Origin: Polytrichum commune
Lineage: Eukaryota; Streptophyta; Polytrichopsida; Polytrichales; Polytrichaceae
Direction: 5' to 3'
Assembly (NCBI GenBank): GCA_950295325.1
Contig: OX485803.1
Coordinates: 68,899,554 to 68,963,553, forward strand
DNA length: 64,000 nt
The notes beneath the pieces are model-generated. The model saw only the letters and a list, made by a program, of their open reading frames with translations. It did no database searches and was not told where the DNA came from. Positions 26,241 through 37,000 of this stretch are shown here, in pieces. Position 1 is the first letter of the stretch; the number at the start of each line of letters is the position of its first letter. A program made the translations under genes and the position numbers.

Positions 26241-26589
26241 AGACCATTTCATACTTGTAGGTCCGGGTTCATGATTATTTCACCGGGATTACAATGCCAA
26301 GTTGTCAACAACACTATATTGTTTATGGAATTGAATGTCACTCTCTATTTGAAGATACGTAGTGCTAAAGAAACTACTTTATATTTGGTTTAATTTTACC
26401 AAGTAAATTTATTTGTTGTAAAATGCTCAAACCACTCTTTGTATTTCTTTAACCAAAATTATTAAGTAAAGAAATAACATAGTTTAATTCTAAACAATAA
26501 GTGATATTAAATACCATAAATGGTGTACCATGAAGGGGACGTGCTACCAACCTCTACCTATGCCCTCAAACCAAGGACAATTGTCAATC

Positions 26590-27020
26590 TTAATATAAGG
26601 TAAGTGGGCCTAATTTGGTTACTCATCTTGACAGAAACCTATATATAAATGGTTTAAATCTAAGCATGAACACCCAGAAGACATGTGTTTAAAAGAGATT
26701 GGACTACGTGTTCAAAAATGTCATTTAATCAACACAACACTTTTGGAAGGGAGGCCTATGTGATCAATTGACAATATAAAGATATTAATCACTTTGACAT
26801 TATGTAAGATATTCATATGAGCTCTGAAAATTATGAGGAAAATGCCTACACACATGATTTGGATTTGTTAATCATCTTGAATCAATTGTGTGTTCTTATC
26901 CTACGAGAAGTGGACACAAAGATAAAAACACCCATTTTAAGGTCTGCTTACATTGTACAAACTCTTTGAAGATGCCAACTCCTATTAAGCATACCCTTTT
27001 ATTTGAGTCAATGTACACCA
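26590..27020 (+). pseudogene. fragment of dispersed decayed coding family C
   Basis: It reads KVSGPNLVTHLDRN, a gap, then HVFKRDWTTCSKMSFN, and further on DIHMSSENYEENAYTHDLD and LREVDTKIKTPILRS, with stops between. The first two blocks match the 34.5-35.0 kb copy (KVSGPNLVKYLKR, HVFKRDWTKCLK) and the third matches the fragment at 35.7 kb. This is the only place where all blocks are seen in order. Function unknown. Confidence 0.5.
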
Positions 27021-27049
27021 TCCTTAAATGGAGGGTAATTAAAATTTGT

Positions 27050-27290
27050 CTTGAAGCAGTGTCCTGAGAGGTTTTTGGACATAATTGGTCAAAATCCTAG
27101 TGTTTCCAAGTCCAACTGGAGTCCATTCTTGCGATCTTTCGGTTCCTCTTTATTAATTTCAGGTATATCTCAAAGATTCTTTTAAGATGTTCGGTAATTC
27201 TCCTGAAGTCTTGAACTTCAACTGGTTATTTCAACCAATTCATTTGTAACTAGCAGCCGTTTCTCTCTGTTCATTGACTTGAAAGGCCAC
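27050..27290. repeat. 230-bp dispersed repeat D, right copy
   Basis: The direct-orientation partner of 22445-22680, clearly related from GCAGTGTCCTGAGAGG through TTCATTTGTAACTAGCAGCC. It ends about 50 bp before the foldback element at 27341. Confidence 0.6.
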
Positions 27291-27340
27291 AATAGCTTTA
27301 AGTTTACAAGGTTTGTTTTTAACTAGACTTTGGGAGTGTG

Positions 27341-27704
27341 AAGGGGATGCCACATGCGTAGAAAAACATCGATTTCAAAATCAATTTGGTAAGCCAAGGC
27401 AAAAAAAATTCGGCCTTGACCTTCACAAACTTTGAGGAGTTGGGTTTCAAGGTTTGCTTCTCCTTTTTTTTCAGGGTTAAAATCGTCCCTTTCCAACTCT
27501 GATCGGAAATGGAGGTTTTAAGCCTTGCAAAAACGTTGTCTTGGATTGGAGTTGAAAATGGATGATTCTACCCAATAAAAGAAGGACCAACCTTGAAACC
27601 TAGCTTCTCGAAGATGGGCATGTGTTAAGTCCAAAATTCTTTTACCTTCACTTACCTTCACTTTGTTTTGAAACCAATGTTTCAAACTTGTGAGGCCTCC
27701 CCTT
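27341..27704. mobile_element. foldback element, family B long copy (364 bp)
   Basis: The element starts AAGGGGATGCCACATGCG and ends with the complement of AAGGGGAGGCCTCACAAG. Nearly the whole left half is an imperfect inverted copy of the right half. For example TTTGAGGAGTTGGGTTTCAAGG on the left opposes CCTTGAAACCTAGCTTCTCGAA on the right, so the element can fold into one long hairpin. A GTG trinucleotide flanks both ends (27338-27340 and 27705-27707), a possible 3-bp target duplication. The right half is the equivalent of the short copy at 12901-13099. No coding capacity. Confidence 0.75.
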
Positions 27705-30700
27705 GTGAGCCTTGGGATGAGAAAAGTAGGTTTGGAGACTTGAGGGTGTAGGCTAGGTGGATCATTTTTCCATGAAATGCATGCCAATTTGCAAGTTATA
27801 AAAGAAACTTGCGTTGAAGCATCTTATATCATAGTATAGTAATAGAATGAAAGGGAATTGATATTAGAGTCCGGGAAGCCAAAACACTAATGGGACTGAA
27901 AATACATCGGGATGGTATCATAGCAACAAATTCCCTAGAGTGGTGGAGTGCAGTAGCCTCCATTAGATAGAGACTAATGTCAACTGGATGATCTGATTGA
28001 AATAAAGACTTGAGGCTCCCTACATCTACATTCTCAAATATTGATGAAAAACTTATCGGTAATGGGGTTATACAAGGGACACTCCAACACAAAGTATGCC
28101 TCGTTTTCAACTCCATTGTCATGGGGCTAATACTTAGTGTGACTTACGAGAACCACATGCAGCGAGGTATAATTGTTTTGGGGGTATTGTCTTGCTCACA
28201 AGCAATCAAATGACCCATTGCATTAGGTAATTTTCTAATTGTACATATTTTTTAATACCTTTCAATTACTTTAAAAGGCTCGATTAGTCATTTTCATGTA
28301 CCATATGTTTATAATAGATTAACAAGTGGTTGGTTGGAAGAGTTCTATGCCCTATGATATCATCCACATGTGGCCAATTCTAGTTGGTTGTTTAACCAAG
28401 GCCAAACTTTGGCTCAATTTAAAAACCATCTCAAAAGGAAGAACCAATCATTCACTGCAATGTAGTTTAGCCTCAAAGCAATTTCATAAAGCCATAGTAC
28501 ATAACATACATACACAAAATTGATACGCACTAAAATACAACAGGAAATGCATTAATTGTAGAAGCATAAACTGATGACATCCCCGAGGAGAGTGATGGAC
28601 TCCAACTATGTTTTTATTCATGTGAAAAAATTACCATCACAAGCATAAAAGATAGCAAAAAAGCAAATGTGCCAGCACCGAATTACTAGAAGGTATATAA
28701 TTTGCAAATGCCAACAATACAAGGCAAAAATGTGTGTTCATAAACACATAGTTATAAGAAGCATAGGAAAAAGAATCTGAAGCTGAAATGTTGTCTTTTA
28801 TCAAAGTGCAATGTCTATTCCTTATCCATAGGTACATCTTCAACGGTTGAAGGACCTCTCTCCAGCAAAGATGTCGACTGTAATGCAACTTACCCACACA
28901 AACAAGTCATATAGAAGTAGTAGCATATATGATGAAACCAAGCACAAAAACCTATCAAAATTGAAAACAACATACATCAATGTATATAAGGGTTTACGGT
29001 TAATACCTTTAGAAAACCATTCGCCGCTCCGGTGTCACCCACACACAAGGGTTCATCTCCAATCCATTGCTACAACGCACCATGAGGCGAACTTTCAACT
29101 TGTTCACCAAAATTGCCAACTTTCCATTGACAAGTACAATTGCAGCATCTGAACATGATCTGGTAATAGTTCATGAAGAACCCATGAAGAGCGCAAAAAA
29201 TCTAAAGCGATGTCAAACGCATCCACCAATATCAAAAAATAAAAAATCAACTTTGTCTAATTGGTTTTGTTGTTGACAATATGCAACAATCTCATCCAAG
29301 ACTATAACATCTTCTTCCTCAAGAGTATATACATCAGTCAAAGAGATAAAATTTAAACTAACAGATGTTATGTTAGTGTCATGTCTACCCAAATGGAATT
29401 AATGTGAAATGAAAACCTAATGCTCTCATAATGCAAATCGATACTCTCAGAAAGAAAAGTCTCCTCCACAATATGAATCAAAGCTCACCTCGAAATTGAA
29501 TAAAAGTTACAATGATCATGCTAATGGGCTTGGGCGTAGGGAATGTTGAGGATTGTAAGCCAATTTCATCATTTGCATACAACATACGCTCATAATGCAA
29601 ACTTACTACTCTCAAAATGCAAACTCATACTCTTAGAATCCAAAGTCTCCTCCATGCCTAAACTCCAAACTTGTCATCCAACCTTCGTCAACCATTTTTC
29701 ATCCGCAATGTTTTTTAATCCACTATGGGCGGGATGGGGGAGTGTATACACTATAATCCTTTTGCAATGTTTTATACCATGATATCTTCGAAATATTATG
29801 AACTTAATTTCATGAAATTTTTAACAACCTAGATTATCTTGAATTCAAAGTCACATATTGTGTGGGGCTTGTTTTAATTTGAGATCTCTTCAATTTTTTT
29901 GATATCATCAATACAAAAAGACATGGCCTTTAGCCACACGTAGTTTCTAGTTCTCAGGGAGTGTCAGCCCAATCTCCATTGTAAGAGCAAGAGTGGCATA
30001 GTGGAAAGTACAATGATATACCTTCCACCTTTTGTGGATACATTTGGTGTAAGATTCTATATAAGGTATGTGATTGTTATCAGTTATTTTTCATGTCCTC
30101 CAACTTCTACCGATCATATTTACACAAAGAAATTGGTGTTGCATTGGGTTTCAATTTTCTATGATGAAGCATCAACAAAAATCGGGTTGAAAATCAAACC
30201 TTCCTTGGTATAGTTGTGACTATCGAAAGCGCTTGTGTGCCAATCCTTTAAATAAATATCTAGGTCCCTTAGTTGTGTTGACTATCGAGTTTGAAGTGGT
30301 CAATGCATTTTGAGCACGTACTCCAATCTCTTTTAAACATATATCTTGTTGAGTGTTCATTCTAAGATCTAACTTGACCACACACCACTTGATATAGGTG
30401 TCGGATTGAGATTAATGATTGTATTAGGCATGCTTATCTTATCTTGTGGAACCTTTTGTTATGAAGGAATTGTTTTTCATAAAAACATAAAGATGATGTT
30501 CAAATAAATTGTGTATTGTGAAGTCAACCCAAATAAGGGGAGAAATCTTGTATACGTACATGGCACTTAATGCTATTGTGGTCATCTTGTGCGTCCACTA
30601 CCTCTCATATTTAGTAGAGTAGGAAATGGGCGGATGGTAATCAAGCTCCGAAGGATGGGGTGGGTCCAAGGGCCACTCTTATGTGAGAGTGAGGGGTTGA

Positions 30701-32240
30701 TCACACCAGTAAGTTCTAACACCATATGTCGGCATCTCCAGCTGTAATAGTGTGAAATGTGGTGGGCCAACATCTATTTTTGAACATAATCCCCAACAAT
30801 TTCACGGCTAGAACTGGATGGAAAGTTTGGTGTGATCGGGGCATGAGTCAGAGCCACGTGTGTGCATGACTCCTTATTAAAAAACCCCTATATGTATTCA
30901 TGACCAAAAAGAAGATCACACATACAAATCATACTCATTGTTTGACGTTGGGGCACGAGCTTGACTACATGTACAATATGTAACATATGACCCTTTTGTG
31001 GGCACTCCAACCCTACCAAAAAACCACGATTGCCATTGGATGGGGTTTGATCATCCAATTAGTGATTGCAAGTCAAGAAGACTGTCATTTCAAGTTCCAG
31101 AATCAGAATCGAGATGCAAAAGTTGTAAGATGCCAAAGTAAAGATTCTCTATCTTGTTAAATGATTACACATACTCTCCCAAATGTCAAATTCTTGAACC
31201 TAGATTGAGGTAACTATCATAATAGCAGGGTCACACGTTGCTCACCAAATACTAACACAACGGTGTGCTTAATTGTGTAACATTACTTTAGAGGGTAGTA
31301 GTCTTGCTATATGTGCCACATGTGCACTCTATTTGAGCACTATAAAAATGTGGGTCCCGTGATCAAAACTAGTATCTTAGAACACACAAGGCTTCACATT
31401 GCAATAGTTGAAGCTAAGATTCATTTTGACCAAAGATTGTGAGATATTGATAGTTGATTCTTGTATAGAAGAGTCGAAACTCACCCCTCTGAAAAGTTGT
31501 ATATTTGACGGGGCAGGGGACTTTAAAAGAAGAGAGCACCTCTAAATTGGTGACGATAGAAACGTGTGGAAACCGGTTTGGCAAGATTCACCTTTAAGTT
31601 GGTGGTATGGGATTTTAGAAGTGTCCACGTTGACAACGTGTGAAGATGCTCCAACACACGTCATTTTTATGTCCATTCTCACTACAAGCTTTTGCCATGT
31701 ACCACTCAAACATATGTGTGTCCCGTTAAGGAGTACCACATAAAGGTCCACATACATACCTTAACACAAATATCAACCCCTCGCTCGAGTGTGAGTCTCG
31801 CCTCGTTCTTTTTACGCAGGATGGCCATGCTCCATTGTTTAAGTATGTGTAGCATATTCCATGAGTGCCACTCACGTGGTCGTTTCTCACCAAGCGACAC
31901 TAGCTAACTCGATACTTGGATATTTGTGTAGCGATCACCTCCCTATCATAGCACTTATAAGACGTTGAAGCTTTTCCTAAACGCTCGACACCCACTCCAA
32001 AGAACAATGTCGACTTGTGCCAAGTGGAGGCTAAATAAACCTTGCTTTTGGTACGCCCGAAGCCCGGAACGTGGACATGAATTTTAGGGCCCAACCCTAA
32101 GGGAAGTATATATAGGAGGTGGGGTAATAGGTTGACCCCGTAGTGGCTTGGGAGGTGCCTAACTTTGTGGACCGCTCTCCTAGGCCCAAATGTGGTCGGA
32201 TTATGCTAGACAAGGTAGGCTCCAAACCCTAGCTTAACAT
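27705..32240. other. intergenic stretch with one family C fragment, no supported gene
   Basis: Apart from the family C fragment near 30.3 kb, only short frames occur. Related short segments around 29410-29475 and 29588-29660 (CTCATAATGCAAA...AGTCTCCTCCA) suggest an old local duplication. Confidence 0.4.
30200..30400 (-). pseudogene. fragment of dispersed decayed coding family C
   Basis: On the minus strand the frame reads YMFKRDWSTCSKCIDHFKL at about 30345-30290, matching the FKRDW(T/S) block of the other copies. Flanks are too diverged to extend it. Confidence 0.4.
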
Positions 32241-32249
32241 GTATCACTT

Positions 32250-32400
32250 ACCACTCAAGCGCATGCATGTGTGCGCATGGAAGTTACCATCCCCTAATTT
32301 GTCTTGCCGTAACCTTATTGCACGGCGTCCTTGTTGGATCCCGGTGAATAGTGAGTGTGTGTGTGTGAAGAAGGTGTATTTGAACTTATGAAGTCGGGAT
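32250..32400. repeat. partial copy of the 32-34 kb tandem repeat
   Basis: It contains ACTCAAGCGCATGCATGTG, then TTGTTGGATCCCGGTGAATAG and a (GT)n run followed by GAAGAAGGT, in the same order as copies beginning at about 33411 and 33739. Confidence 0.6.
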
Positions 32401-32429
32401 TTAAGTAGACATAGAGACAACACACTCTA

Positions 32430-32720
32430 AACTCCGTAACATCTACCTCCTTAATGTCAACCCTTCTCTTATGTCTCGAAATTCTAGGGGATAGACGTTC
32501 TCAAGTTCAATATCACTCCTTGTTGTGATGCTTCCCTTCCCTATATCGCGAGTTTTGACATTACAACAGACCATCAAAGGACACCCTAAACTCGTAATAT
32601 CAATCTCCATAGTGTCACTCACTCTCGAATATCCCGAAACCCTAGGGAACAGATGTTCATAGTTCAAATTTCACTCCTTATTATCACATTTCTTTCCCTT
32701 ATATCACGGATTTTTGTCAT
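32430..32720. repeat. diverged 159-bp tandem duplication
   Basis: Two copies start at about 32431 and 32590. Shared order: ACTC(C)GTAA(C/T)ATC, TCTCGAA, CTAGGG(G/A)A, AGTTCAA(T/A), TCACTCCTT, CCCT(A)TATC(G/A)CG, TTTTGNCATTA. The CTCCGTAATATCAC motif also recurs in the palindromes just downstream. Confidence 0.65.
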
Positions 32721-32786
32721 TAATGTAAACCACCAATGAAGTCAACCCACACCCTCGCATTGCGCCATGTGTCACTATGTGGAGTG

Positions 32787-32787
32787 T

Positions 32788-32817
<30 letters not shown>
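32787..32817. repeat. (TTC)n microsatellite
   Basis: About ten uninterrupted CTT/TTC triplets. The poly-Lys or poly-Ser frames here are artefacts of the repeat. Confidence 0.95.
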
Positions 32818-32818
<1 letters not shown>

Positions 32819-32979
32819 TGCCATCTTGTTGAATGTTGGTGCATGCATATGTCACATCGCCCGAGAAGGCCAAGTGGAGTGGACCATACCACATCATTTG
32901 AATGTTGCACTTTGTGTTATTCCATCGTGTCACATGCTACACTAATTCTATGGTATCACAATTCCATGTTAACACTACA

Positions 32980-33035
32980 AAACTCCGTAGTATCACGTGC
33001 ATTTTGGTTGCCGCATGTGTGATACGACGGAGTTT
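32980..33035. repeat. palindrome 1 of a repeated pair
   Basis: Left arm AACTCCGTAGTATCACGTGC (32981-33000) faces right arm GCATGTGTGATACGACGGAG (33013-33032), with a loop around TTTTGGTTGCC. A close relative with the same loop lies at 33181-33233. Confidence 0.7.
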
Positions 33036-33180
33036 AGAGTGTATTCAAACAACACGCTCGCACACATCATGTTGTCATCAATGTAATGATGGTCATTATT
33101 GCATTGTTGACTTTGTGTTACTCCGTAATGTCACAAGGTACACTATTTCTCTTTTATCGCGCATTTAAGATAACCCTACA

Positions 33181-33235
33181 TAACTCCTTAATATCACGTG
33201 CGCTTTGGTTGCCACGAGCGTGATATTGCGGAGTT
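33181..33235. repeat. palindrome 2 of a repeated pair
   Basis: Left arm AACTCCTTAATATCACGTGC (33181-33200) faces right arm GAGCGTGATATTGCGGAGTT (about 33215-33234), separated by the same GCTTTGGTTGCC loop as palindrome 1. Both right arms continue TAGAGTGTATT. Confidence 0.7.
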
Positions 33236-33257
33236 TAGAGTGTATTTGTTTGTGTTG

Positions 33258-34115
33258 TCAATACATACACAATGTAAAATATGTTAATATTTATAGAAAG
33301 AAACTAACACGCACTTTGAGAAGCAATATGGTCAAAACACCGCTCAACAACTGTCACCGATGCATAGTTTTCATAAACAATATAGTGTACATGCACTAGA
33401 AATGTGTTACACTCAAGCGCAAGCATCTGTGTGCATGGTTGGATCCCTTAACTTGTCTTAACTTGTAAGCTAATTGTACGGCATGCTTGTTGGATCTCGG
33501 TCAATAGTGAGTGTGTGTGTGATCAAGGTGCATTTGACCTTATAACTAGGATAAAAGTAAACATGGAGAGAATATAAGTTACATTGTCAATATATACACA
33601 TTGTAAAACATGTTGATATTTATGAGAAAGAAATTAACACATGCTTTGAGAAGCAATCTAGTCAAAAACATCACTCAACTACTGTGGATGTGTAGTTTTG
33701 ATAGATGATACGATGTTTATGCAACAAAAATGTGTTACACTCAAGCACATGCACGTGCGTGTGTGGAAATTACCACCTCCTTGTCTGGTTGTAAGCTTTA
33801 TTGTATGATGTGCTTGTAGGATTTCGGTGGAGAGTGACTGGTGTGTGTGAAGAAGAAGGTACATTAGATGTCTAACTATGGATGAAGTATACTTATAAAT
33901 ATGATTTTCTAGAAATAAGAATGCATATGAGAGTACTTTGTTTGCACTGTCAATACATGTGCATTACAAAATAAGTTAATGAAACTAGAAACATATCATA
34001 TCATGATAAAAACGTATTTTGAGAAGCAATGTGGTCAAAACACCACTCAACCATGATGAATGTGTATTTTCCACAAACAACACAATGTACATGCAACAAA
34101 AATGTGTTCACAAAA
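33258..34115. repeat. diverged tandem repeat of about 330-360 bp, two and a half copies
   Basis: Copies begin at about 33258, 33588 and 33950 with CAATA(C/T)AT. Each has TTTGAGAAGCAAT(A/C/G)T, GTCAAAA, CACTCAAC and AAAATGTGTT blocks. The first two continue into ACTCAAGC...GTGTGTG and the last is cut off. A partial copy lies at 32250-32400. No coding content. Confidence 0.7.
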
Positions 34116-34522
34116 GATGTGATCAACATCTAAGGCTCTGTTTTTGCAATGCCATCTTCTTTTAAAGGACTCACTGATAGAACTAAATATGCACAATTCT
34201 TTGTGTCCAAAATTTATGCATATGTCTAGACTTACTTAACACCCAAATCTATGTAAGATATGATGTTAATTAGTAGAGGTGGCCATTTGGCGATGCAAGG
34301 TGCTGATTGCTTATATAACCTCATCAATTTAGGCACTTCATTTGTTGAGATTGAGTTTATTTTTTTGCCACATCAATTTTTTCTTCCACACGTTCCACCT
34401 AAAAAGTATATGACACTGGGCACCTTCACTAAAAGAACCTCATAGTAAGTATTGTATTCTTTTGGCAAGAATGTTGATTTATTAAAATTTTCAAATGGGC
34501 TTCTTGAGCATTCATTACATTC

Positions 34523-34996
34523 TTAACTGGGTGTAAGGTAGATGGGTTTTAAAAGGTTGCTTTTTCCCTGTTTTGCTATGAAAAACAACTCTGATTCATA
34601 AACTCTCAAGTTTGGATATCTACGGATGAGGATGGAGAAGCCATGTTCAATCACATAGAAATTTGGAGTGTGCCTTGAATCGAAATGTAATATCAAAGGT
34701 GACAACTAGGGAGTCACAACTCGGTCATATAGACCCTCCCAAAAATGTTTGCTATTGACTTCAGAAGAGTTAGTTACAATTTTCAAACACTTAGTCCAAT
34801 CTCTTTTAAACACATGTTTTAAAAAATACATTAATATTGTTTTTTTTCCTTCCAAATATTGTTTGTTCTTAGATCCACACCTAACCACACACCCCTCAAA
34901 CACATGTGCCCGTTTAAGATACTTAACCAAATTAGGCCCACTTACCTTATGTTGGGGCTCAATACCCACCTCTTTGAGTTGGGCCCCAACCAACAT
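34523..34996 (-). pseudogene. longest copy of dispersed coding family C, one in-frame stop
   Basis: On the minus strand a frame of about 158 codons is interrupted by a single TAG at 34706-34708. It reads VGAQLKEVGIEP, KVSGPNLVKYLKRAHVFEGC, a Lys-rich stretch, HVFKRDWTKCLKIVTNSSEV, HFWEGLYDRVVTP, stop, then LSPLILHFDSRHTPNFYVIE and GFSILIRRYPNLRVYESELF. The two parts are in the same frame. The family is not recognised. Copies at 18.2, 26.6 and 30.3 kb share the FKRDW block. It may be a domain of an unrecognised transposon protein or a retrocopied host gene fragment. Confidence 0.5.
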
Positions 34997-35080
34997 TACT
35001 GAGATAACCGGGGTTTAGTAAAAACATGACCCCAATGCATTTATGGTTAAATATTTCATCTCAAATGGATTTCTCTAGAC

Positions 35081-35215
35081 TAAGGGCCGGTTTACACCAT
35101 GGACCATGAAGTTAGCCCAGAGAAGATGGCCTTTTTCCACGGTCCGACTTCATGGTCCAACTTCCATGGTCCAATTTCTTTAAAAAAATTAATTTACACA
35201 GCCTTTGGGGCCAAA
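35081..35215. repeat. possible MITE with internal hairpin
   Basis: GGGCCGGTTTACACCATGG is followed by ACCATGAAGT and, inverted, ACTTCATGGTCC and CCATGGTCC. The right part AATTTACACAGCCTTTGGGG recurs at about 37756-37778 (ATTTACACTAAGCCTTTGGG). Boundaries and target duplication are unclear. Confidence 0.35.
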
Positions 35216-35734
35216 TGTAAGCCAAATGTGGACTAAGAGAATAAATGTAAGCCAAATGTGTTACAATTCTATAACTTGAATTTAACCCAAAGGTGAATTG
35301 CATTGGTTTAAGAAGCAATGGTTAAGAAGGACCAGGTAAGTTTTTGTGATGTTGTCTTTGTTTGTTTGATGCAATCGTTGACTTACATGCTATGGATGAA
35401 AAAATGTTCAACGATTTTCTCATTGGAAAGTGCAAGTGGATTTCCATATGTAATAAAGGAATACTTTATTCATGATTTATATGTATGGAGGCATTTATCA
35501 CATTGAATTGAAAAGCATAATATAAATACATGAGTCCATTTTCTAGCATGCAGTTAGTATGCATTTGTTTTTGTTTTTTCCTATAAGCTTCTCGTACATA
35601 GGGGGATTAATTTCATGATGACCCGTGCATGTCATTTAGGTTTCCAACAAAGAGTCCACCCCCCAAGGGAGTGGGGAGGAGAAAAATGTAATATATGATC
35701 ATTTAAGAAGAAAAACATATATGCATCATGATAT

Positions 35735-35910
35735 TATATAAGATATTCATGCGAGCTCTATAACTTATGAGGATAATGGCTATGGCCTCAATTTGGGTTT
35801 GCTAATGATCTTGTATTAATCACATGCTTAATACCCTAAGAGAAGTGGTAGGAGAGCTAATTTAGGCATTTGTTATAAGCCCACTTACCTTAGTGTAGAT
35901 AAAGGAATTA
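35735..35910 (+). pseudogene. small fragment of dispersed coding family C
   Basis: It shares AAGATATTCAT(A/G)(T/C)GAGCTCT, TTATGAGGA(T/A)AATG, TTTG(C/T)TAAT(G/C)ATCTTG and AGAGAAGTGG-type blocks with 26807-26950. Heavily decayed, with stops. Confidence 0.45.
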
Positions 35911-36581
35911 TAGTGTTCATGTGAGTATAACATACTGTAACATTAATTCAACTGCTATCAACCGTTTCATTCTAATAATATTAATACACTGCTTCACCCG
36001 AGTTTTTTAGACTGACTGTGGTAGTGTAGTGCTTTGTTGTGAGAATTAACATAGTATAATGTCAATTAGAATTTGGCTTATTCTCGTCCCCATCCAACGT
36101 ACAAACTTAGTTGAATAATGTTATGACACAATGGTGCCTAGGTTGGATTGAAAAATGCTCCACCTATGCATGTTGGCTTTGACTTTTTGCCATCCATGTA
36201 TTTTATTAATCTCTAGTCAAAACTAAGGTAATTAAACCTTAGTTTAGGGTGTTGGTTATAGCACCCTACCCAAAAGCAACAACCTATGTTGTACATGCCT
36301 CTTAATCTTGTACCCAAAACACACCTTAAATCATTTGAATATCTCTGATGCAAAGTGAGAGCATATTTGGGTGACAAGCAGGACGATTCTAGGGGAATAC
36401 GGGGTTGGTTTTAGGCAAAAGTGGGATTGGAATCGGCCAAGTGTCGGAATGTAGCTGGGGGTGGGTAACTTATACAATGTTTATTAAGTATAAGTAAGAG
36501 TTATAAGGGTTCAATTTTTGTAATAAGGTGAAGTGTTGGTGTCAATGCAGAGGTGATTTTGGGTGAAAATGGGAGTGGTCT

Positions 36582-36991
36582 CACGGGGAGGTCACTTCAT
36601 TGTCAAGTTGACACCACATGCGGACAAAGTTTGCTACCCCTATATTACATGCCATATATAATTTTAAGATTTATGATATTTTTTCTACATATACATAACC
36701 ATTGATAGTATCTTTTGTATATATTTTTTGAAAATTTTAGTCATCTTTATTTTTTTTAGTAATTGTTTTAGTTCAATTTTGTGTCATTCTAGTTTAAAAC
36801 GGTATGTTTTATGAAAAAAACAAATCATCAAATTTAGTTACCACTTTTAACTATGTCATAGGTACTGTGTATATCTACTCATGAAAAACATTTGATAAAA
36901 TTTTGACCCATTTTGGTGGTGCAACTTACCAGAAGAAGATTTTTTTTGGTCGCACGTGGTGTTCAACTTGACAATGGAGTGACCCCCCCGT
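36582..36991. mobile_element. MULE-like MITE with 9-bp target duplication
   Basis: The 410-bp element begins CACGGGGAGGTCACTTCATT and ends with the complement of ACGGGGGGGTCACTCCATTG. The inverted repeats extend about 40 bp, through TGTCAAGTTGA and CACCAC(A/G)TGCG, with few differences. The 9-bp direct repeat GAGTGGTCT flanks it exactly (36573-36581 and 36992-37000), the hallmark length for Mutator-like elements. The interior is AT-rich with no transposase. Confidence 0.85.
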
Positions 36992-37000
36992 GAGTGGTCT

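Noticed and set aside
32704-33022. Frames with long Lys, Ser or Phe runs
   Set aside because: Pure products of the (TTC)n microsatellite in different frames.
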